Source: JAHQVI01 sp963749875 (GTDB taxonomy: Bacteria > Pseudomonadota > Alphaproteobacteria > Rhizobiales > Rhodomicrobiaceae). From it: DNA of 64,000 nucleotides. Shown one piece after another: positions 26,501-35,927 of the stretch (position 1 is the stretch's first letter; each line of letters begins with the position of its first letter). Both the position numbers and the translations under genes were made by a program. The notes under the pieces are model-generated. The model was not told the DNA's origin. It searched no databases and was given only the letters and a program-made list of their open reading frames with translations. Location: contig CAVVOX010000007.1 of assembly GCA_963749875.1 (NCBI GenBank), positions 183,304-247,303 of the forward strand, in the 5' to 3' direction.

Positions 26501-27415
26501 ATGGAATATTTCATTCAGCAACTCATCAACGGGCTGACACTCGGATCGATCTACGGCCTGATCGCCATCGGCTACACGATGGTTTACGGCATCATCGGCA
26601 TGATCAATTTCGCTCATGGCGACATTTTCATGATGGGTGCCTTCATTTCGCTGATCACCTTCCTGCTCCTCGTGTCGATCGGTATCACCTTCGTTCCGAT
26701 TGCCCTGCTGCTGGTGCTGATCGTCGCGATGCTGCTGACCTCGGTCTGGGGCTGGGCGCTCGAGCGCGTCGCCTACCGGCCGCTGCGAACCTCGTTCCGG
26801 CTCGCTCCACTGATTACCGCGATCGGCATGTCGATCGCCCTGCAGAATTTCGTCCAGCTGACGCAGGATGCGCGGGTGAAGCCGCTGCCCCCGGTCGTCA
26901 CTGGCGGCTTCACCTTTTGGCGGGGCGACGGATTTTCGGTGACGCTCAGCAATATTCAGATCCTGATCATCGTCACCACGATCGTGCTGATGGCCGCATT
27001 CTCCTACATTATCGCCAATACCGCGCTCGGCCGTCAGCAGCGCGCCTGCGAGCAGGACCGCAAGATGGCCGCGCTGCTCGGCGTCAATGTCGATCGCGTC
27101 ATCGCCCTGACCTTCGTGATGGGCGCCGCGCTCGCCGCCGTGGCCGGCCTTATGTATATGCTCTATTACGGCGTGATCGACTTCTTCATCGGCTTCGTTG
27201 CGGGCATCAAGGCATTCACCGCGGCCGTGCTCGGCGGGATCGGCTCCTTGCCGGGCGCGATCCTCGGCGGTTTGATCATCGGGTTGATCGAGGTTTTCTG
27301 GGCCGGTTACTTCTCAACCGAGTATAAGGATGTGGCTGCCTTTTCGATCCTGGCCATTGTCATGATTTTCTTTCCCTCGGGTCTCCTCGGCAAGCCCGAG
27401 GTCGAAAAGGTTTGA
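26501..27415 (+). CDS. livH: Branched-chain amino acid ABC transporter permease LivH
   Basis: A 304-residue inner-membrane permease of the LivH family. It opens with the family signature YFIQQLINGLTLGSIYGLIA, followed by GYTMVYGIIGMINFAHGDIF and several hydrophobic segments; the EAA-like coupling loop is around LGRQQRACEQDRKMAALLGV near residue 185. The ATG at 26501 starts the signature directly; upstream in-frame codons are not LivH-like. First gene of livHMGF, three bases before livM. Substrate (Leu/Ile/Val or another amino acid) cannot be read from sequence. Confidence 0.93.
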   Translation: MEYFIQQLINGLTLGSIYGLIAIGYTMVYGIIGMINFAHGDIFMMGAFISLITFLLLVSIGITFVPIALLLVLIVAMLLTSVWGWALERVAYRPLRTSFRLAPLITAIGMSIALQNFVQLTQDARVKPLPPVVTGGFTFWRGDGFSVTLSNIQILIIVTTIVLMAAFSYIIANTALGRQQRACEQDRKMAALLGVNVDRVIALTFVMGAALAAVAGLMYMLYYGVIDFFIGFVAGIKAFTAAVLGGIGSLPGAILGGLIIGLIEVFWAGYFSTEYKDVAAFSILAIVMIFFPSGLLGKPEVEKV

Positions 27416-27417
27416 GC

Positions 27418-29043
27418 ATGGCGGAACGCGTCGTCACCGCGGCTGGCGTAACGGCGGAACCATCAGAAGTGGCCGAGGCCATCAAGGAGGCCTTCATTGC
27501 CGCCTGCATCGCGCTCATCCTGTTCATCGCCATCGTCGGCATTAAGACGGAGAACGCGCAGGAAGGTCTGATCCTCGTCTACCGGCTCGGCTGGGCGATC
27601 GGCCTTGCCGCCGCGATCGGCGTCCTTCGGCTGGTTTTCGATCTGTTCGTCTGGCGCCGGGTGCTGAGCCGGACTTCGGCGGGCAGCGCCCTTCCCTCCA
27701 CCGGCCTGAAGTCGGCTCTCGCCATCGCGATCGGCATCATCTATCTGATCGGCGCGCTCTTTTTCCTCGTCCCCGGTGCGCAGTCGGGCGCCACCGATCT
27801 CGTCGCCGGACCCTTCGCGGGCACCTCCTGGCAAGACGGGGTGGAAACCTTCATGGACCTGGCGGGCGTCGTCTTCCTCGCCGTGTTTGTCCTTGTCACG
27901 GCAATGGCGGCTGTGCTGGCGGTGCGCCGGATCTGGCGCAGCATTGCGTCGAGCCAGGCCGCGGTCGCCGGGCCCACTCTAACGCCGTCGAGCCTGCTCG
28001 ATCATCTCACCGCGCAATTCGCGCCTGCGCTTCTCGCGGTTGCGGTCATTCTGCCGATCCTGGTCGCCGGCCCCCAGCAGCGCTATGCGCTCGACACAGC
28101 GATCCAGGTGCTCACCTATATCATGCTCGGCTGGGGCCTTAACATCGTGGTGGGTCTCGCCGGCCTTCTGGATCTCGGCTATGTCGCATTTTACGCCGTC
28201 GGCGCCTATTCCTATGCGCTGATCGCCACCGAATTCGGCTGGTCATTCTGGGTGTGTCTGCCGCTTGCGGGCATGTTCGCCGCCCTTTGGGGCATCATCC
28301 TGGGTTTTCCGGTCCTGCGTCTGCGGGGCGACTATCTCGCCATCGTCACGCTGGCATTCGGTGAGATCATCCGCATCGTCCTGCTGAACTGGTATTCCCT
28401 GACCAACGGCCCGGACGGCATATCCCGGATCCCCAAGATCACCTTTTTCGGCCTGAACTTCGCCCGTTACGGCGAGGGGACGAAATTCCACGAATTCTTC
28501 GGGCTCGAATACAGCGCCATCTACAGGATCATATTCCTCTATTATGTGATCCTGCTCCTGGCGCTGATGGTCAATTTTGTCTCGCATCGCTTGCGGAGAT
28601 TGCCGATCGGCCGCGCCTGGGAAGCCATGCGCGAGGACGAAATCGCCTGCCGGTCGCTGGGCATCAATATCACCATCACCAAGCTGACCGCCTTCGCCAT
28701 AGGCGCCATGTTCGGCGGCTTTGCCGGTTCGTTCTTCGCCACGCGGCAAGGGTTCATCAGTCCGGAATCCTTTACATTTCAGGAATCCGCGCTGGTTCTT
28801 GCCATTGTCGTTCTTGGCGGGCTGGGTAGCCAAATTGGTGTCGTCATTGCGGCCGTCGTTCTACTCGGGAGCTCGGAATTTTTCAGAGAGCTGTCCGAAT
28901 ACCGGATGCTCATCTTCGGCGCCTCGATGGTGACGATCATGGTCTGGCGGCCGAGAGGTCTCATCGCCTCGCGCGCTCCGACCGTGGTCCTGAAGGAACG
29001 CAAGGCGATCTCAGGGGATTTGGTGAGAGAAGGCGCCGGATGA
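27418..29043 (+). CDS. livM: Branched-chain amino acid ABC transporter permease LivM
   Basis: A 541-residue permease, second membrane subunit of the Liv transporter. The LivM core starts near residue 205 (YALDTAIQVLTYIMLGWGLN, then IVVGLAGLLDLGYVAFYAVG) and includes the coupling loop SPIGRAWEAMREDEIACRSL-like segment near 395. The first 200 residues carry four further hydrophobic segments, an N-terminal extension like the LivHM_N domain of rhizobial LivM but somewhat long. It overlaps livG (ATGA). Start ATG at 27418, three bases after the livH stop; an in-frame TTG at 27412 overlaps livH. Confidence 0.92.
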   Translation: MAERVVTAAGVTAEPSEVAEAIKEAFIAACIALILFIAIVGIKTENAQEGLILVYRLGWAIGLAAAIGVLRLVFDLFVWRRVLSRTSAGSALPSTGLKSALAIAIGIIYLIGALFFLVPGAQSGATDLVAGPFAGTSWQDGVETFMDLAGVVFLAVFVLVTAMAAVLAVRRIWRSIASSQAAVAGPTLTPSSLLDHLTAQFAPALLAVAVILPILVAGPQQRYALDTAIQVLTYIMLGWGLNIVVGLAGLLDLGYVAFYAVGAYSYALIATEFGWSFWVCLPLAGMFAALWGIILGFPVLRLRGDYLAIVTLAFGEIIRIVLLNWYSLTNGPDGISRIPKITFFGLNFARYGEGTKFHEFFGLEYSAIYRIIFLYYVILLLALMVNFVSHRLRRLPIGRAWEAMREDEIACRSLGINITITKLTAFAIGAMFGGFAGSFFATRQGFISPESFTFQESALVLAIVVLGGLGSQIGVVIAAVVLLGSSEFFRELSEYRMLIFGASMVTIMVWRPRGLIASRAPTVVLKERKAISGDLVREGAG

Positions 29044-29900
29044 CGCAGGACGGGACAACACAGGACACCGCCCCGATTTTGCAGGTCGATCACCTGACCA
29101 TGCGTTTTGGCGGCCTTGTGGCCGTCGATGACCTTTCCTTCAGTGCACGGCGCAGCGAAATCACCGCGATCATCGGCCCGAACGGCGCCGGCAAGACGAC
29201 CGTCTTCAACTGCCTGACCGGCTTCTACAAGCCCACCGAAGGCATGATCGCGCTCCATCACCCGCGCTACGACGAGCCGTTTCTGCTGGAGCGCATGGAG
29301 GAGCACCAAATATCCGAACACGCCAGCGTCGCCCGCACATTCCAGAACATCCGGCTGTTCGGCGGTATGACCGTCCTGGAGAACCTGCTCGTTGCCCAGC
29401 ACAACGTGCTGCGCAGGGCCTCATTCTACTCGATCGCCGGACTGCTCGGACTGGAACGTTTCAAAAGGGCGGAGGCCGAAGCCATCGATTTCGCCAGCTA
29501 TTGGCTCGAAAAGCTCCGGCTCATCGACCGCGCCGACGACGCTGCCGGCGATCTGCCCTATGGCGCTCAGCGCCGGCTGGAAATCGCCCGCTGCATGTGC
29601 ACCCGCCCGGCGCTCTTATGCCTTGACGAGCCGGCCGCCGGCCTCAATAGGCGCGAATCCGCCGAGCTCAATGAAACCCTGTCCTGGATCAAGCAGGAAC
29701 ACGGCACGTCGATCCTGCTGATCGAGCACGATATGGGCGTGGTGATGGGCATTTCCGATCACATCGTCGTCCTGGATTATGGCTGTAAAATTTCGGACGG
29801 CACGCCGGAATTCGTGCGCAACGACCCGACCGTGATTGCTGCCTATCTGGGCGTCGAGGAGGAAGAGGTGAAACAGGTGGAAGCGGAGGTCGGACGATGA
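29040..29900 (+). CDS. livG: Branched-chain amino acid ABC transporter ATPase LivG
   Basis: A 286-residue ABC ATPase energising the LivHM permease. Walker A GPNGAGKTTVFNCLTGFY is near residue 42, FQNIRLFGGMTVLENL carries the Q-loop, Walker B is ALLCLDEPAAGLN, and the switch histidine is in LLIEHDMGVVM. The signature segment reads PYGAQRRLEIARCM, slightly different from the usual SGGQ form but typical of LivG. It overlaps livM and livF by four bases on each side (ATGA), indicating translational coupling. Confidence 0.94.
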   Translation: MTQDGTTQDTAPILQVDHLTMRFGGLVAVDDLSFSARRSEITAIIGPNGAGKTTVFNCLTGFYKPTEGMIALHHPRYDEPFLLERMEEHQISEHASVARTFQNIRLFGGMTVLENLLVAQHNVLRRASFYSIAGLLGLERFKRAEAEAIDFASYWLEKLRLIDRADDAAGDLPYGAQRRLEIARCMCTRPALLCLDEPAAGLNRRESAELNETLSWIKQEHGTSILLIEHDMGVVMGISDHIVVLDYGCKISDGTPEFVRNDPTVIAAYLGVEEEEVKQVEAEVGR

Positions 29901-30622
29901 GCGCGCCGCTTCTCAGCATTCGCGGGGTCGATGCCTATTACGGTAAGATCCAGGCGCTTCGCGGCATCGACCTCGACGTCGCGCCGGGCGAGATCGTCGC
30001 AATGATCGGCGCGAACGGCGCCGGAAAGACGACCTTGATGATGACGATCTGCGGCAGCCCGCAAGCGAGAAACGGGCAGATCGTTTTCGACGGCCTCGAT
30101 ATCACCCGCATGCCGACGCACGAGATCGTTCAGCTCTCGATTTCGCATTCTCCGGAAGGCCGCAGGATCTTCGCGCGCATGACCGTCATGGAAAATCTCC
30201 AGATGGGCGCGCTGAATGTCTCGAACGAGAAGAAATTTCGCGAGCGGCTCGACATGATCTTCGAGCTGTTCCCGGTGCTTTCCGATCGCCGGGATCAGCG
30301 GGGCGGAACATTATCCGGCGGCGAACAGCAGATGCTGGCGATAAGCCGGGCCCTGATGAGCTGGCCGCGGCTGCTGCTGCTCGATGAACCCTCGCTCGGC
30401 CTCGCCCCGATCATCGTCCAGCAGATTTTCCGGGTGATCCGTGAGCTGAACGACCAGTTCGGGCTGACGGTATTTCTTGTTGAACAGAACGCATATCATG
30501 CACTCAAGCTTGCTCATCGCGGCTACGTCATGGTGAATGGAGCCATCACCATGTCCGGCCCGGGGCGCGAGCTTCTGGCAAGCGACGAGGTCAAATCCGC
30601 CTATCTCGAAGGCGGGCGCTAA
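29897..30622 (+). CDS. livF: Branched-chain amino acid ABC transporter ATPase LivF
   Basis: A 241-residue ABC ATPase, second nucleotide-binding subunit. Walker A GANGAGKTTLMMTICG near residue 37, signature GTLSGGEQQMLAISRALM near 136, Walker B LLLLDEPSLGLAP, and VFLVEQNAYHAL with the LivF-type Gln in place of the switch His. The start overlaps the livG stop. The next gene, a small membrane protein, starts 20 bases after its stop. Confidence 0.94.
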   Translation: MSAPLLSIRGVDAYYGKIQALRGIDLDVAPGEIVAMIGANGAGKTTLMMTICGSPQARNGQIVFDGLDITRMPTHEIVQLSISHSPEGRRIFARMTVMENLQMGALNVSNEKKFRERLDMIFELFPVLSDRRDQRGGTLSGGEQQMLAISRALMSWPRLLLLDEPSLGLAPIIVQQIFRVIRELNDQFGLTVFLVEQNAYHALKLAHRGYVMVNGAITMSGPGRELLASDEVKSAYLEGGR

Positions 30623-30642
30623 GGATCGATGTAGACATTGTC

Positions 30643-31014
30643 ATGGGCCTGTTTGTCGAAAAATCCTACACCGCATTTTTGATCTTCACGGTTCTGCTGG
30701 GCGGCGGCGCTGCCTTCATGACCGGCCGCGCGCTGGCAAGAGGCTGGAAGTCGTTCGGCCGCCTGGTGCTCTACATGTTTCTGCTCGGCGTGGCGGTCCG
30801 GTTTCTTCATTGGGGCCTGCTGCTCGATCCGACATTCCAGAGCTGGCACGATGCGCAGGGATCACTCTTCTCACTGCATTATTACCTCGTCGATACCGCT
30901 GTACTAATCGCCGTGGCGGCTTTAGGCTACAGGCTGCAACGCGCCGAGCAGATGACGACGCAATATCGTTGGCTCTATGAAAGGACCAGCCCTCTGACCT
31001 GGAAACGGAGATGA
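30643..31014 (+). CDS. Small membrane protein of the liv operon (DUF6867-like)
   Basis: A 123-residue protein with three hydrophobic segments (AFLIFTVLLGGGAAFMTGRA, LVLYMFLLGVAVRFLHWGLL, YYLVDTAVLIAVAALGY) and a conserved-looking C-terminal tail RAEQMTTQYRWLYERTSPLT. Genes of this type accompany livF and livK in Rhizobiales; I assign it to the DUF6867 group from memory of that context, so the name is less certain than the gene. A helper role for the transporter is inferred from position only. Confidence 0.75.
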   Translation: MGLFVEKSYTAFLIFTVLLGGGAAFMTGRALARGWKSFGRLVLYMFLLGVAVRFLHWGLLLDPTFQSWHDAQGSLFSLHYYLVDTAVLIAVAALGYRLQRAEQMTTQYRWLYERTSPLTWKRR

Positions 31015-31108
31015 GGCGGCGCTTATTTTTTCCTATTGGTCGTGCATGGGCTGAATGCTCAGCGCACCAAGCATCCGAAGTAGAAGAGGTAACAGAAGGG
31101 GAAAGTTG

Positions 31109-32206
31109 ATGAAAAAGCACTTGCTTGCTGCCGCGATTCTGGGCTTCGGCTTGGCCGGCCCGGCTTTGGCGGAAGATATCCTCGTCGCAACGACCGGTCC
31201 GATGACCGGCAACTACGCCACATTCGGCGCACAGATGAAGGCCGGCGCGGAAGCCGCCGTCGCCGACATCAACGCAGCCGGCGGCGTGAACGGCAATCAG
31301 CTCAAGCTCGAGATCGGCGACGATGCCTGCGATCCGAAACAGGCCGTTGCCGTCGCCAACAAGCTGTCGGGCGAGGGTATCAAACTCCAGGCCGGGCATT
31401 TCTGCTCGGGCTCCTCGATCCCGGCGTCCGCGGTCTATGCCGAACAGGGCGTGCTGATGGTTTCGCCCGCTTCGACCAATCCGAAGCTGACCGACGAACG
31501 TCCAGGTCCGGACATCTTCCGCGTCTGCGGCCGTGACGACCAGCAGGGCAGCGTCGCCGGCAAATACATTGCCGACAACTTCAAGGACAAGGTCGTCGCG
31601 ATTCTGCATGACAAGACCGCTTACGGTAAGGGTCTCGCCGATGAGACGAAAAAGGCGATGAATGCGGCTGGCAAAAAGGAAGCTCTTTACGAAGCCATTA
31701 CCGCCGGCGAGAAAGACTACACGGCGATCGTTACCAAGCTGAAGCAGGCCAATGTCGGTCTCGTCTATCTTGGCGGCTATCACTCCGAAGGCGGCCTGAT
31801 TGTGCGCCAGATGCGCGCCCAGGGCATGGATGCCGTCTTGATGGGCGGTGACGCGCTGGTTACGCAGGAATATTGGCAGATCACGGGCAAGGACGGCGAA
31901 GGCACGCTGATGACCTTCTCGCCTGACCCGCGCAAGAACCCGGCGGCTGCCGATCTCGTGAAGAAATTCCGCGAGCAGGGCGTCGAGCCGGAAGGCTATG
32001 TGCTCTACACCTATGCCGCGTTCCAGGTCTTCAAGCAGGCTGCGGAAAAGGCGGGCGGCACCGATCTCGATAAGATGATCAAGGCCATGAACGACACCGA
32101 GTTCGACACGGCGATCGGCAAGTTCACCTTCGACGACAAGGGTGATCCGACCCTGCCGCCCTATGCGGTCTATGTCTGGAAGGACGGCAATTACAACCAG
32201 CTCTAA
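31109..32206 (+). CDS. livK: Periplasmic branched-chain amino acid binding protein
   Basis: A 365-residue type I periplasmic binding protein that delivers amino acids to LivHMGF. Signal peptide MKKHLLAAAILGFGLAGPA with cleavage after ALA. Mature family segments: ILVATTGPMTGNYATFGAQM, ADINAAGGVNG, HFCSGSSIPASAVYAEQGVL, FRVCGRDDQQGSVAGKYIAD and YVLYTYAAFQVF. A purine-rich ribosome site (AGAAGGGGAAAG) precedes the ATG at 31109; upstream in-frame codons are rejected because they precede the signal peptide. Last gene of the operon, followed by a clear terminator. Confidence 0.94.
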   Translation: MKKHLLAAAILGFGLAGPALAEDILVATTGPMTGNYATFGAQMKAGAEAAVADINAAGGVNGNQLKLEIGDDACDPKQAVAVANKLSGEGIKLQAGHFCSGSSIPASAVYAEQGVLMVSPASTNPKLTDERPGPDIFRVCGRDDQQGSVAGKYIADNFKDKVVAILHDKTAYGKGLADETKKAMNAAGKKEALYEAITAGEKDYTAIVTKLKQANVGLVYLGGYHSEGGLIVRQMRAQGMDAVLMGGDALVTQEYWQITGKDGEGTLMTFSPDPRKNPAAADLVKKFREQGVEPEGYVLYTYAAFQVFKQAAEKAGGTDLDKMIKAMNDTEFDTAIGKFTFDDKGDPTLPPYAVYVWKDGNYNQL

Positions 32207-32235
32207 GAGAAGAGCCACGATCTGACTGAAGATGA

Positions 32236-32264
32236 GAAGCCCGCGGAACCTGCGGGCTTCTTTT
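32236..32264 (+). terminator. Rho-independent terminator of the liv operon
   Basis: Perfect nine-base arms GAAGCCCGC and GCGGGCTTC with a seven-base loop, followed by TTTT. It lies 30 bases after the livK stop and just before the start of the peptidase gene, so the peptidase has either its own promoter in the few bases left or depends on readthrough. Confidence 0.85.
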
Positions 32265-32277
32265 CGTTTGGAGAGTG

Positions 32278-33309
32278 ATGATGAACTGGCAACCGGGCCC
32301 CCGCAATCTCCTGAGCAACATAGCCGGCATATCGGTCGGACACTGCCACGATGCGAAGCTGCGCTCCGGCGTGACCGTGATCCTGCCGGACAGGCCGGTC
32401 CGCGCCGCGGCCGATATTCGCGGCGGCGGGCCCGGAACCCGCGAAACCGAAACCATGGCCGATGCCGGCCTCGTCAACGAGCTGCACGCGCTCGTCCTTT
32501 CGGGCGGCTCGGCATTCGGCCTTGACGCGGCGACCGGAGTGCAGAGCTTCCTGCGCGAGAAGGGAATCGGCTTCGCGGTCGGTCCGGCGCGGGTGCCGAT
32601 CGTTCCGCAGGCGATTCTTTTCGATCTGATCAATGGCGGCGACAAGAATTGGGGCCGTCACCCGCCCTATCGCGACATGGCCTATGACGCCGCCGCTCAG
32701 GCATCGGAGCAATTCGCGCTCGGCACGGCGGGCGCGGGATTTGGCGCAACCATTGCCTGGGCCAAGACCGGTCAACGCATGATGGGCGGCCTCGGCAGCG
32801 CCTCGCTTGTGCGCGAGGACGGCCTTGCCGTTGCCGCGCTCGTCGCGGTGAACGCGGCCGGCAGCGTCACCATCGGCGACACGCCGCATTTCTGGGCCGC
32901 GCCTTTCGAGCACGATGCCGAATTTGGCGGGCTTGGCCTGCCCCCATCGCTGGCCGAGGCGGCGAAACAGCCGATCCTCAAGGCCGGCGGCGCTGAGAAC
33001 ACGACGCTCGGCGTCATCGTCACCAATGCGGCGCTGATCAAGGCCGAGCTGAAGCGTCTGGCCATCATCGCGCAGACCGGCCTTGCGCGAGCCATCCTGC
33101 CCGTGCATACGCCGGTCGATGGCGACATCGTCTTTGCGCTATCGACCGGTGAACGGGATTTGCAGAACCCGGTCTTCGATCTCGCCGAGCTCGGCGCTCA
33201 TGCCGCGAACACGCTCTCAAGAGCCGTCGCGCGTGCCGTCTACGAGGCGGGCGGCATTGACGGCGCATCCGACGTGCCCGCTTACAGGGATGTCTATCGC
33301 CGCAAGTAA
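32278..33309 (+). CDS. P1 (S58) family aminopeptidase, DmpA-like
   Basis: A 343-residue Ntn-type hydrolase. Family segments: N-terminal ISVGHCHDAKLRSGVTVILP, DIRGGGPGTRETE, and ALVLSGGSAFGLDAATGV; the self-cleavage site is the Asn-Thr of GGAENTTLGVIVTNA near residue 242, where the freed threonine becomes the nucleophile. Members remove N-terminal residues from peptides or beta-peptides; the substrate here is unknown. Start codons at 32278 and 32281 are adjacent ATGs; a GTG at 32275 also fits. The promoter region overlaps the liv terminator. Confidence 0.9.
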   Translation: MMNWQPGPRNLLSNIAGISVGHCHDAKLRSGVTVILPDRPVRAAADIRGGGPGTRETETMADAGLVNELHALVLSGGSAFGLDAATGVQSFLREKGIGFAVGPARVPIVPQAILFDLINGGDKNWGRHPPYRDMAYDAAAQASEQFALGTAGAGFGATIAWAKTGQRMMGGLGSASLVREDGLAVAALVAVNAAGSVTIGDTPHFWAAPFEHDAEFGGLGLPPSLAEAAKQPILKAGGAENTTLGVIVTNAALIKAELKRLAIIAQTGLARAILPVHTPVDGDIVFALSTGERDLQNPVFDLAELGAHAANTLSRAVARAVYEAGGIDGASDVPAYRDVYRRK

Positions 33310-33738
33310 GCCGGAGCGGAGCGCTGGGGCCGCCTGTGAGATCCGCCGCCACGGGACCGATCTTTCGCGGCCCCGTTGGCGCCCGTTCAGCTTGCCTTCA
33401 TCGGCCATTCTTTTTACTGTACCGATCGGCACCTGACGAGAAGGATCACTATGTCGCGAAGCCTTGAACAAACTGCTGGATTGTCCGGCCGGTGGCTCGT
33501 GGCGTGTCGCGCGAGCCCTCTCCCCGGAGCCTGATCCCGCTCACGCATCCCGCGGCCGGTTTTTTGCATGGACCGCACCGGGCTCAATTGTGCGAGCGCT
33601 GAGGCAGCAATCCAAACATTCCCGTTCCGGAAGGCGATCTGCTGATCGTCCTTGAGCAATTGCGCGCCATCGCGGCGCGCAGATGCAGGCGGTTTCGGCG
33701 CCCGGAATTTATTCACCCTGGTCGATTGAAAGGACAGG
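33310..33738. other. 429-base gap, no supported feature
   Basis: Both strands have short open frames, but none has a recognisable domain or convincing start. No palindromic repeat of the window's families is present. The region may carry the promoter of the PcfJ-like gene. Confidence 0.5.
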
Positions 33739-34905
33739 ATGGCTGCCCATCCCAGTCAGGCATCGATCGCGCATGCCTGCGAGCCGCTCCAAATCCGCAT
33801 TCGCCGCTTTCCTCGCGGATATCGCCGGCGTTTGCGCAAGCTCGTCAGGGGCTCAAAGCCTCTGAAGGAGCTGCTTTACAGCTTTCCCGGCGCGGCCTTC
33901 GTGCTCGCGGCGCGGAGCCGTTCGCCCTGCGCGCATGGGCAAGCTCTGAAGCTGGTCGCCGCCGGGCGGCCGCTGCAGGAGGTTGCGGCGGCGCTGGACT
34001 TGCCGCTCTGGCTGCGCCGCCTGCCGCCGGAGGCCTTTGCGACGCCTGTCCGTCGCCTGCCCGACGGGCCTGATTTCGCCCGCGCAATCGTCAATCTGAT
34101 CCCGGAAGCCGCGGCCGCCACGCCGATGTGGCTGCAATGGATCGCCTTCGCTGCGGAGGCGTGCGACGACGCATTTGCGCTCTGGCTGGCGCGCCAGCCC
34201 ATTTTTTTTTCTGCCCAGCATGGCTACACCATCCCGCTGCTGCCTTTGGCGACCTTTGCCTGGTTCTCGCGCCGCCAGAACGAGACGGCTTATCGTCTGA
34301 TCGGCAAGCCGTGGCACGGGAAAATGCGGTTCCACATCGCGGTCCACCATACGCGCCAGTGGTTCGAGCGCATCGTCGTTAAACACTGCCTGGGTGACGA
34401 GACCCACGGCAGAAGCTGGTTCGAGACCGGAAAATCCCGCGGCTATCGCATTGTACCGCTGCGCTCCCGCGATGCGCTGCGCGAGGAGGGCGCGCGCATG
34501 CGGAATTGCGTGGCGGCTTATTGGAGCCGAGTCTCCGTGGGCGCTTCGCTGATCTATTCGGTTCGGCGCGGCGAGCGGCGCGTCGCGACCATGGAGATTA
34601 CCCGCGCAAGCACGCGGCCGGCCGGGGCCCGGATCGCCCAGCTCGAGGGACCGGGGAACACGAGAGCCCACCCCGATATCTGGCATGCGGCCGAGAGCTG
34701 GCTCGCCAGGCAAGGCAGCTTTCCGACGAGCGTCGAGGCGGCGATGGCGCGGATCCCGCCCTATTGCAGCCGGTGGCAGGCGATCTGGCGGCCTTATGGC
34801 GCGGCAAAGCCGGAATTCGGCGCGCCGCTCTTGCAGCCGCGGATGCCTGCGCTGATGCGGTTCTGCGCCGATCTGAAGACGCTCGATCAGCGCCACCGGC
34901 CATGA
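33739..34905 (+). CDS. PcfJ-like domain protein
   Basis: A 388-residue basic protein. The C-terminal third matches the PcfJ-like pattern: LRSRDALREEGARMRNCVAA, then YWSRVSVGASLIYSVRRGER and VATMEITRAS, where the (M)xxCV..Y..V..G...IYS core is diagnostic. The N-terminal 230 residues have no recognised domain. PcfJ proteins were named from a conjugative plasmid but chromosomal copies are common in alphaproteobacteria; their activity is unknown. It stands alone between a repeat-free gap and a palindromic repeat. Confidence 0.75.
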   Translation: MAAHPSQASIAHACEPLQIRIRRFPRGYRRRLRKLVRGSKPLKELLYSFPGAAFVLAARSRSPCAHGQALKLVAAGRPLQEVAAALDLPLWLRRLPPEAFATPVRRLPDGPDFARAIVNLIPEAAAATPMWLQWIAFAAEACDDAFALWLARQPIFFSAQHGYTIPLLPLATFAWFSRRQNETAYRLIGKPWHGKMRFHIAVHHTRQWFERIVVKHCLGDETHGRSWFETGKSRGYRIVPLRSRDALREEGARMRNCVAAYWSRVSVGASLIYSVRRGERRVATMEITRASTRPAGARIAQLEGPGNTRAHPDIWHAAESWLARQGSFPTSVEAAMARIPPYCSRWQAIWRPYGAAKPEFGAPLLQPRMPALMRFCADLKTLDQRHRP

Positions 34906-34949
34906 ACAATGGAACCGGCCGGAGCACCGGGCCTTGCAACGGCCCTGGC

Positions 34950-35028
34950 GGGTTTCGCGTCGCTCAACCCACCCTACGCCGCCCAGAATTACGATCCCTC
35001 GTAGGATGGGTTGAGTTTACGAAACCCA
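34950..35028. repeat. GTAGGGTGGGTT-type palindromic repeat
   Basis: CTCAACCCACCCTACG (34963-34978) pairs, with one mismatch, with CGTAGGATGGGTTGAG (35000-35015); the outer flanks GGGTTTCGCG and TTACGAAACCC also pair. This is the common GTAGGGTGGGTTGAGC...AAACCCA intergenic repeat of proteobacteria. It lies between convergent genes. Confidence 0.8.
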
Positions 35029-35075
35029 TCATGCCGGCACACCCACGCCGAGTTTCCACCTGAGCCGATCCTGCA

Positions 35076-35807
35076 CTAGCGCCAATCGCCGATGACGGCA
35101 TTCATGAGCGCAAGCGCCGCGACCGCCGCCGTATCCGCCCGCATCACGCGCGGACCGAGCGAGATTGCATGGACGAACCGCATCTTCAAAAGCGCCTGGC
35201 GTTCGTCCTCGGCGAACCCGCCTTCCGGGCCGATCAGCAGCGCGGCTGGGCCGGGAGGCAGCTTTGCAAGCGCGTCTAGCGGCGACGCAATGGCGGCCGC
35301 CTCGTCCGCGAAGACGAGCGCGCGCTCCGGCGGCCATTCGCTGAGAATTTTATCCAGCTTCTCCGGCTCGAAGATCTCCGGAACGCGAAGCACGCCGCAT
35401 TGCTCGGCCGCTTCGATCACATTGGCGCGCATGCGCTCGATCTTCACTCGCTCGGCGACCGTCCGCCGCGTCATCACCGGCCGCAAGGCCGCAACGCCGA
35501 GCTCGGTCGCCTTCTGCACCATGAAATCAAGCCTGGCTTTCTTCAGCGGCGCGAAGAGATAGTGAATGTCGGGACCGCCCGTTTGCTCGCGCAAACGCTT
35601 CCTCGCAAGCAGCTCGCAGTCATTGCGGCGCATCGCGCCGATCTCGGCCAGCCACTCACCGTCGCGTCCGTTGAACGCAAGAATGGCGTCCCCGCTGCGC
35701 AGCCGCATGACATTGCCGAGATAATGCGCCTGGTCTTTCGTGCATTCGATGCTGGCGCCATCCGACAAGCGGCCTTCCACGAACAGCCGGACATTCGCCC
35801 GCGGCAT
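35076..35807 (-). CDS. rsmE: 16S rRNA m3U1498 methyltransferase
   Basis: A 243-residue SPOUT methyltransferase that modifies U1498 of 16S rRNA. N-terminal PUA-like part with HYLGNVMRLRSGDAILAFNG; then LFAPLKKARLDFMVQKATELG; the knotted SAM-binding region is LLIGPEGGFAEDERQALL and SLGPRVMRADTAAVAALALM, all family hallmarks. The start at 35807 (MPRANVRLF) follows a GGAAGG ribosome site; ATGs at 35843 and 35879 in frame are less likely. Divergent from ubiA with 120 bases between. Confidence 0.93.
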   Translation of the reverse strand: MPRANVRLFVEGRLSDGASIECTKDQAHYLGNVMRLRSGDAILAFNGRDGEWLAEIGAMRRNDCELLARKRLREQTGGPDIHYLFAPLKKARLDFMVQKATELGVAALRPVMTRRTVAERVKIERMRANVIEAAEQCGVLRVPEIFEPEKLDKILSEWPPERALVFADEAAAIASPLDALAKLPPGPAALLIGPEGGFAEDERQALLKMRFVHAISLGPRVMRADTAAVAALALMNAVIGDWR

Positions 35808-35927
35808 CTGGCCGCCTTCCGCTGGATTTGCTTTGCCTGCCATGAAGCGCACATAAGCCGGAGCGGCCCTTTTGCGCAAGGCCGCTTCGCGGTAAAGTTG
35901 CCCAGCTCACCAAGCAACCGGAGCGCC

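Noticed and set aside
30716..32218. 500-residue minus-strand open frame over livK
   Set aside because: Shadow of livK; no recognisable domain and it runs through the liv gene ends.
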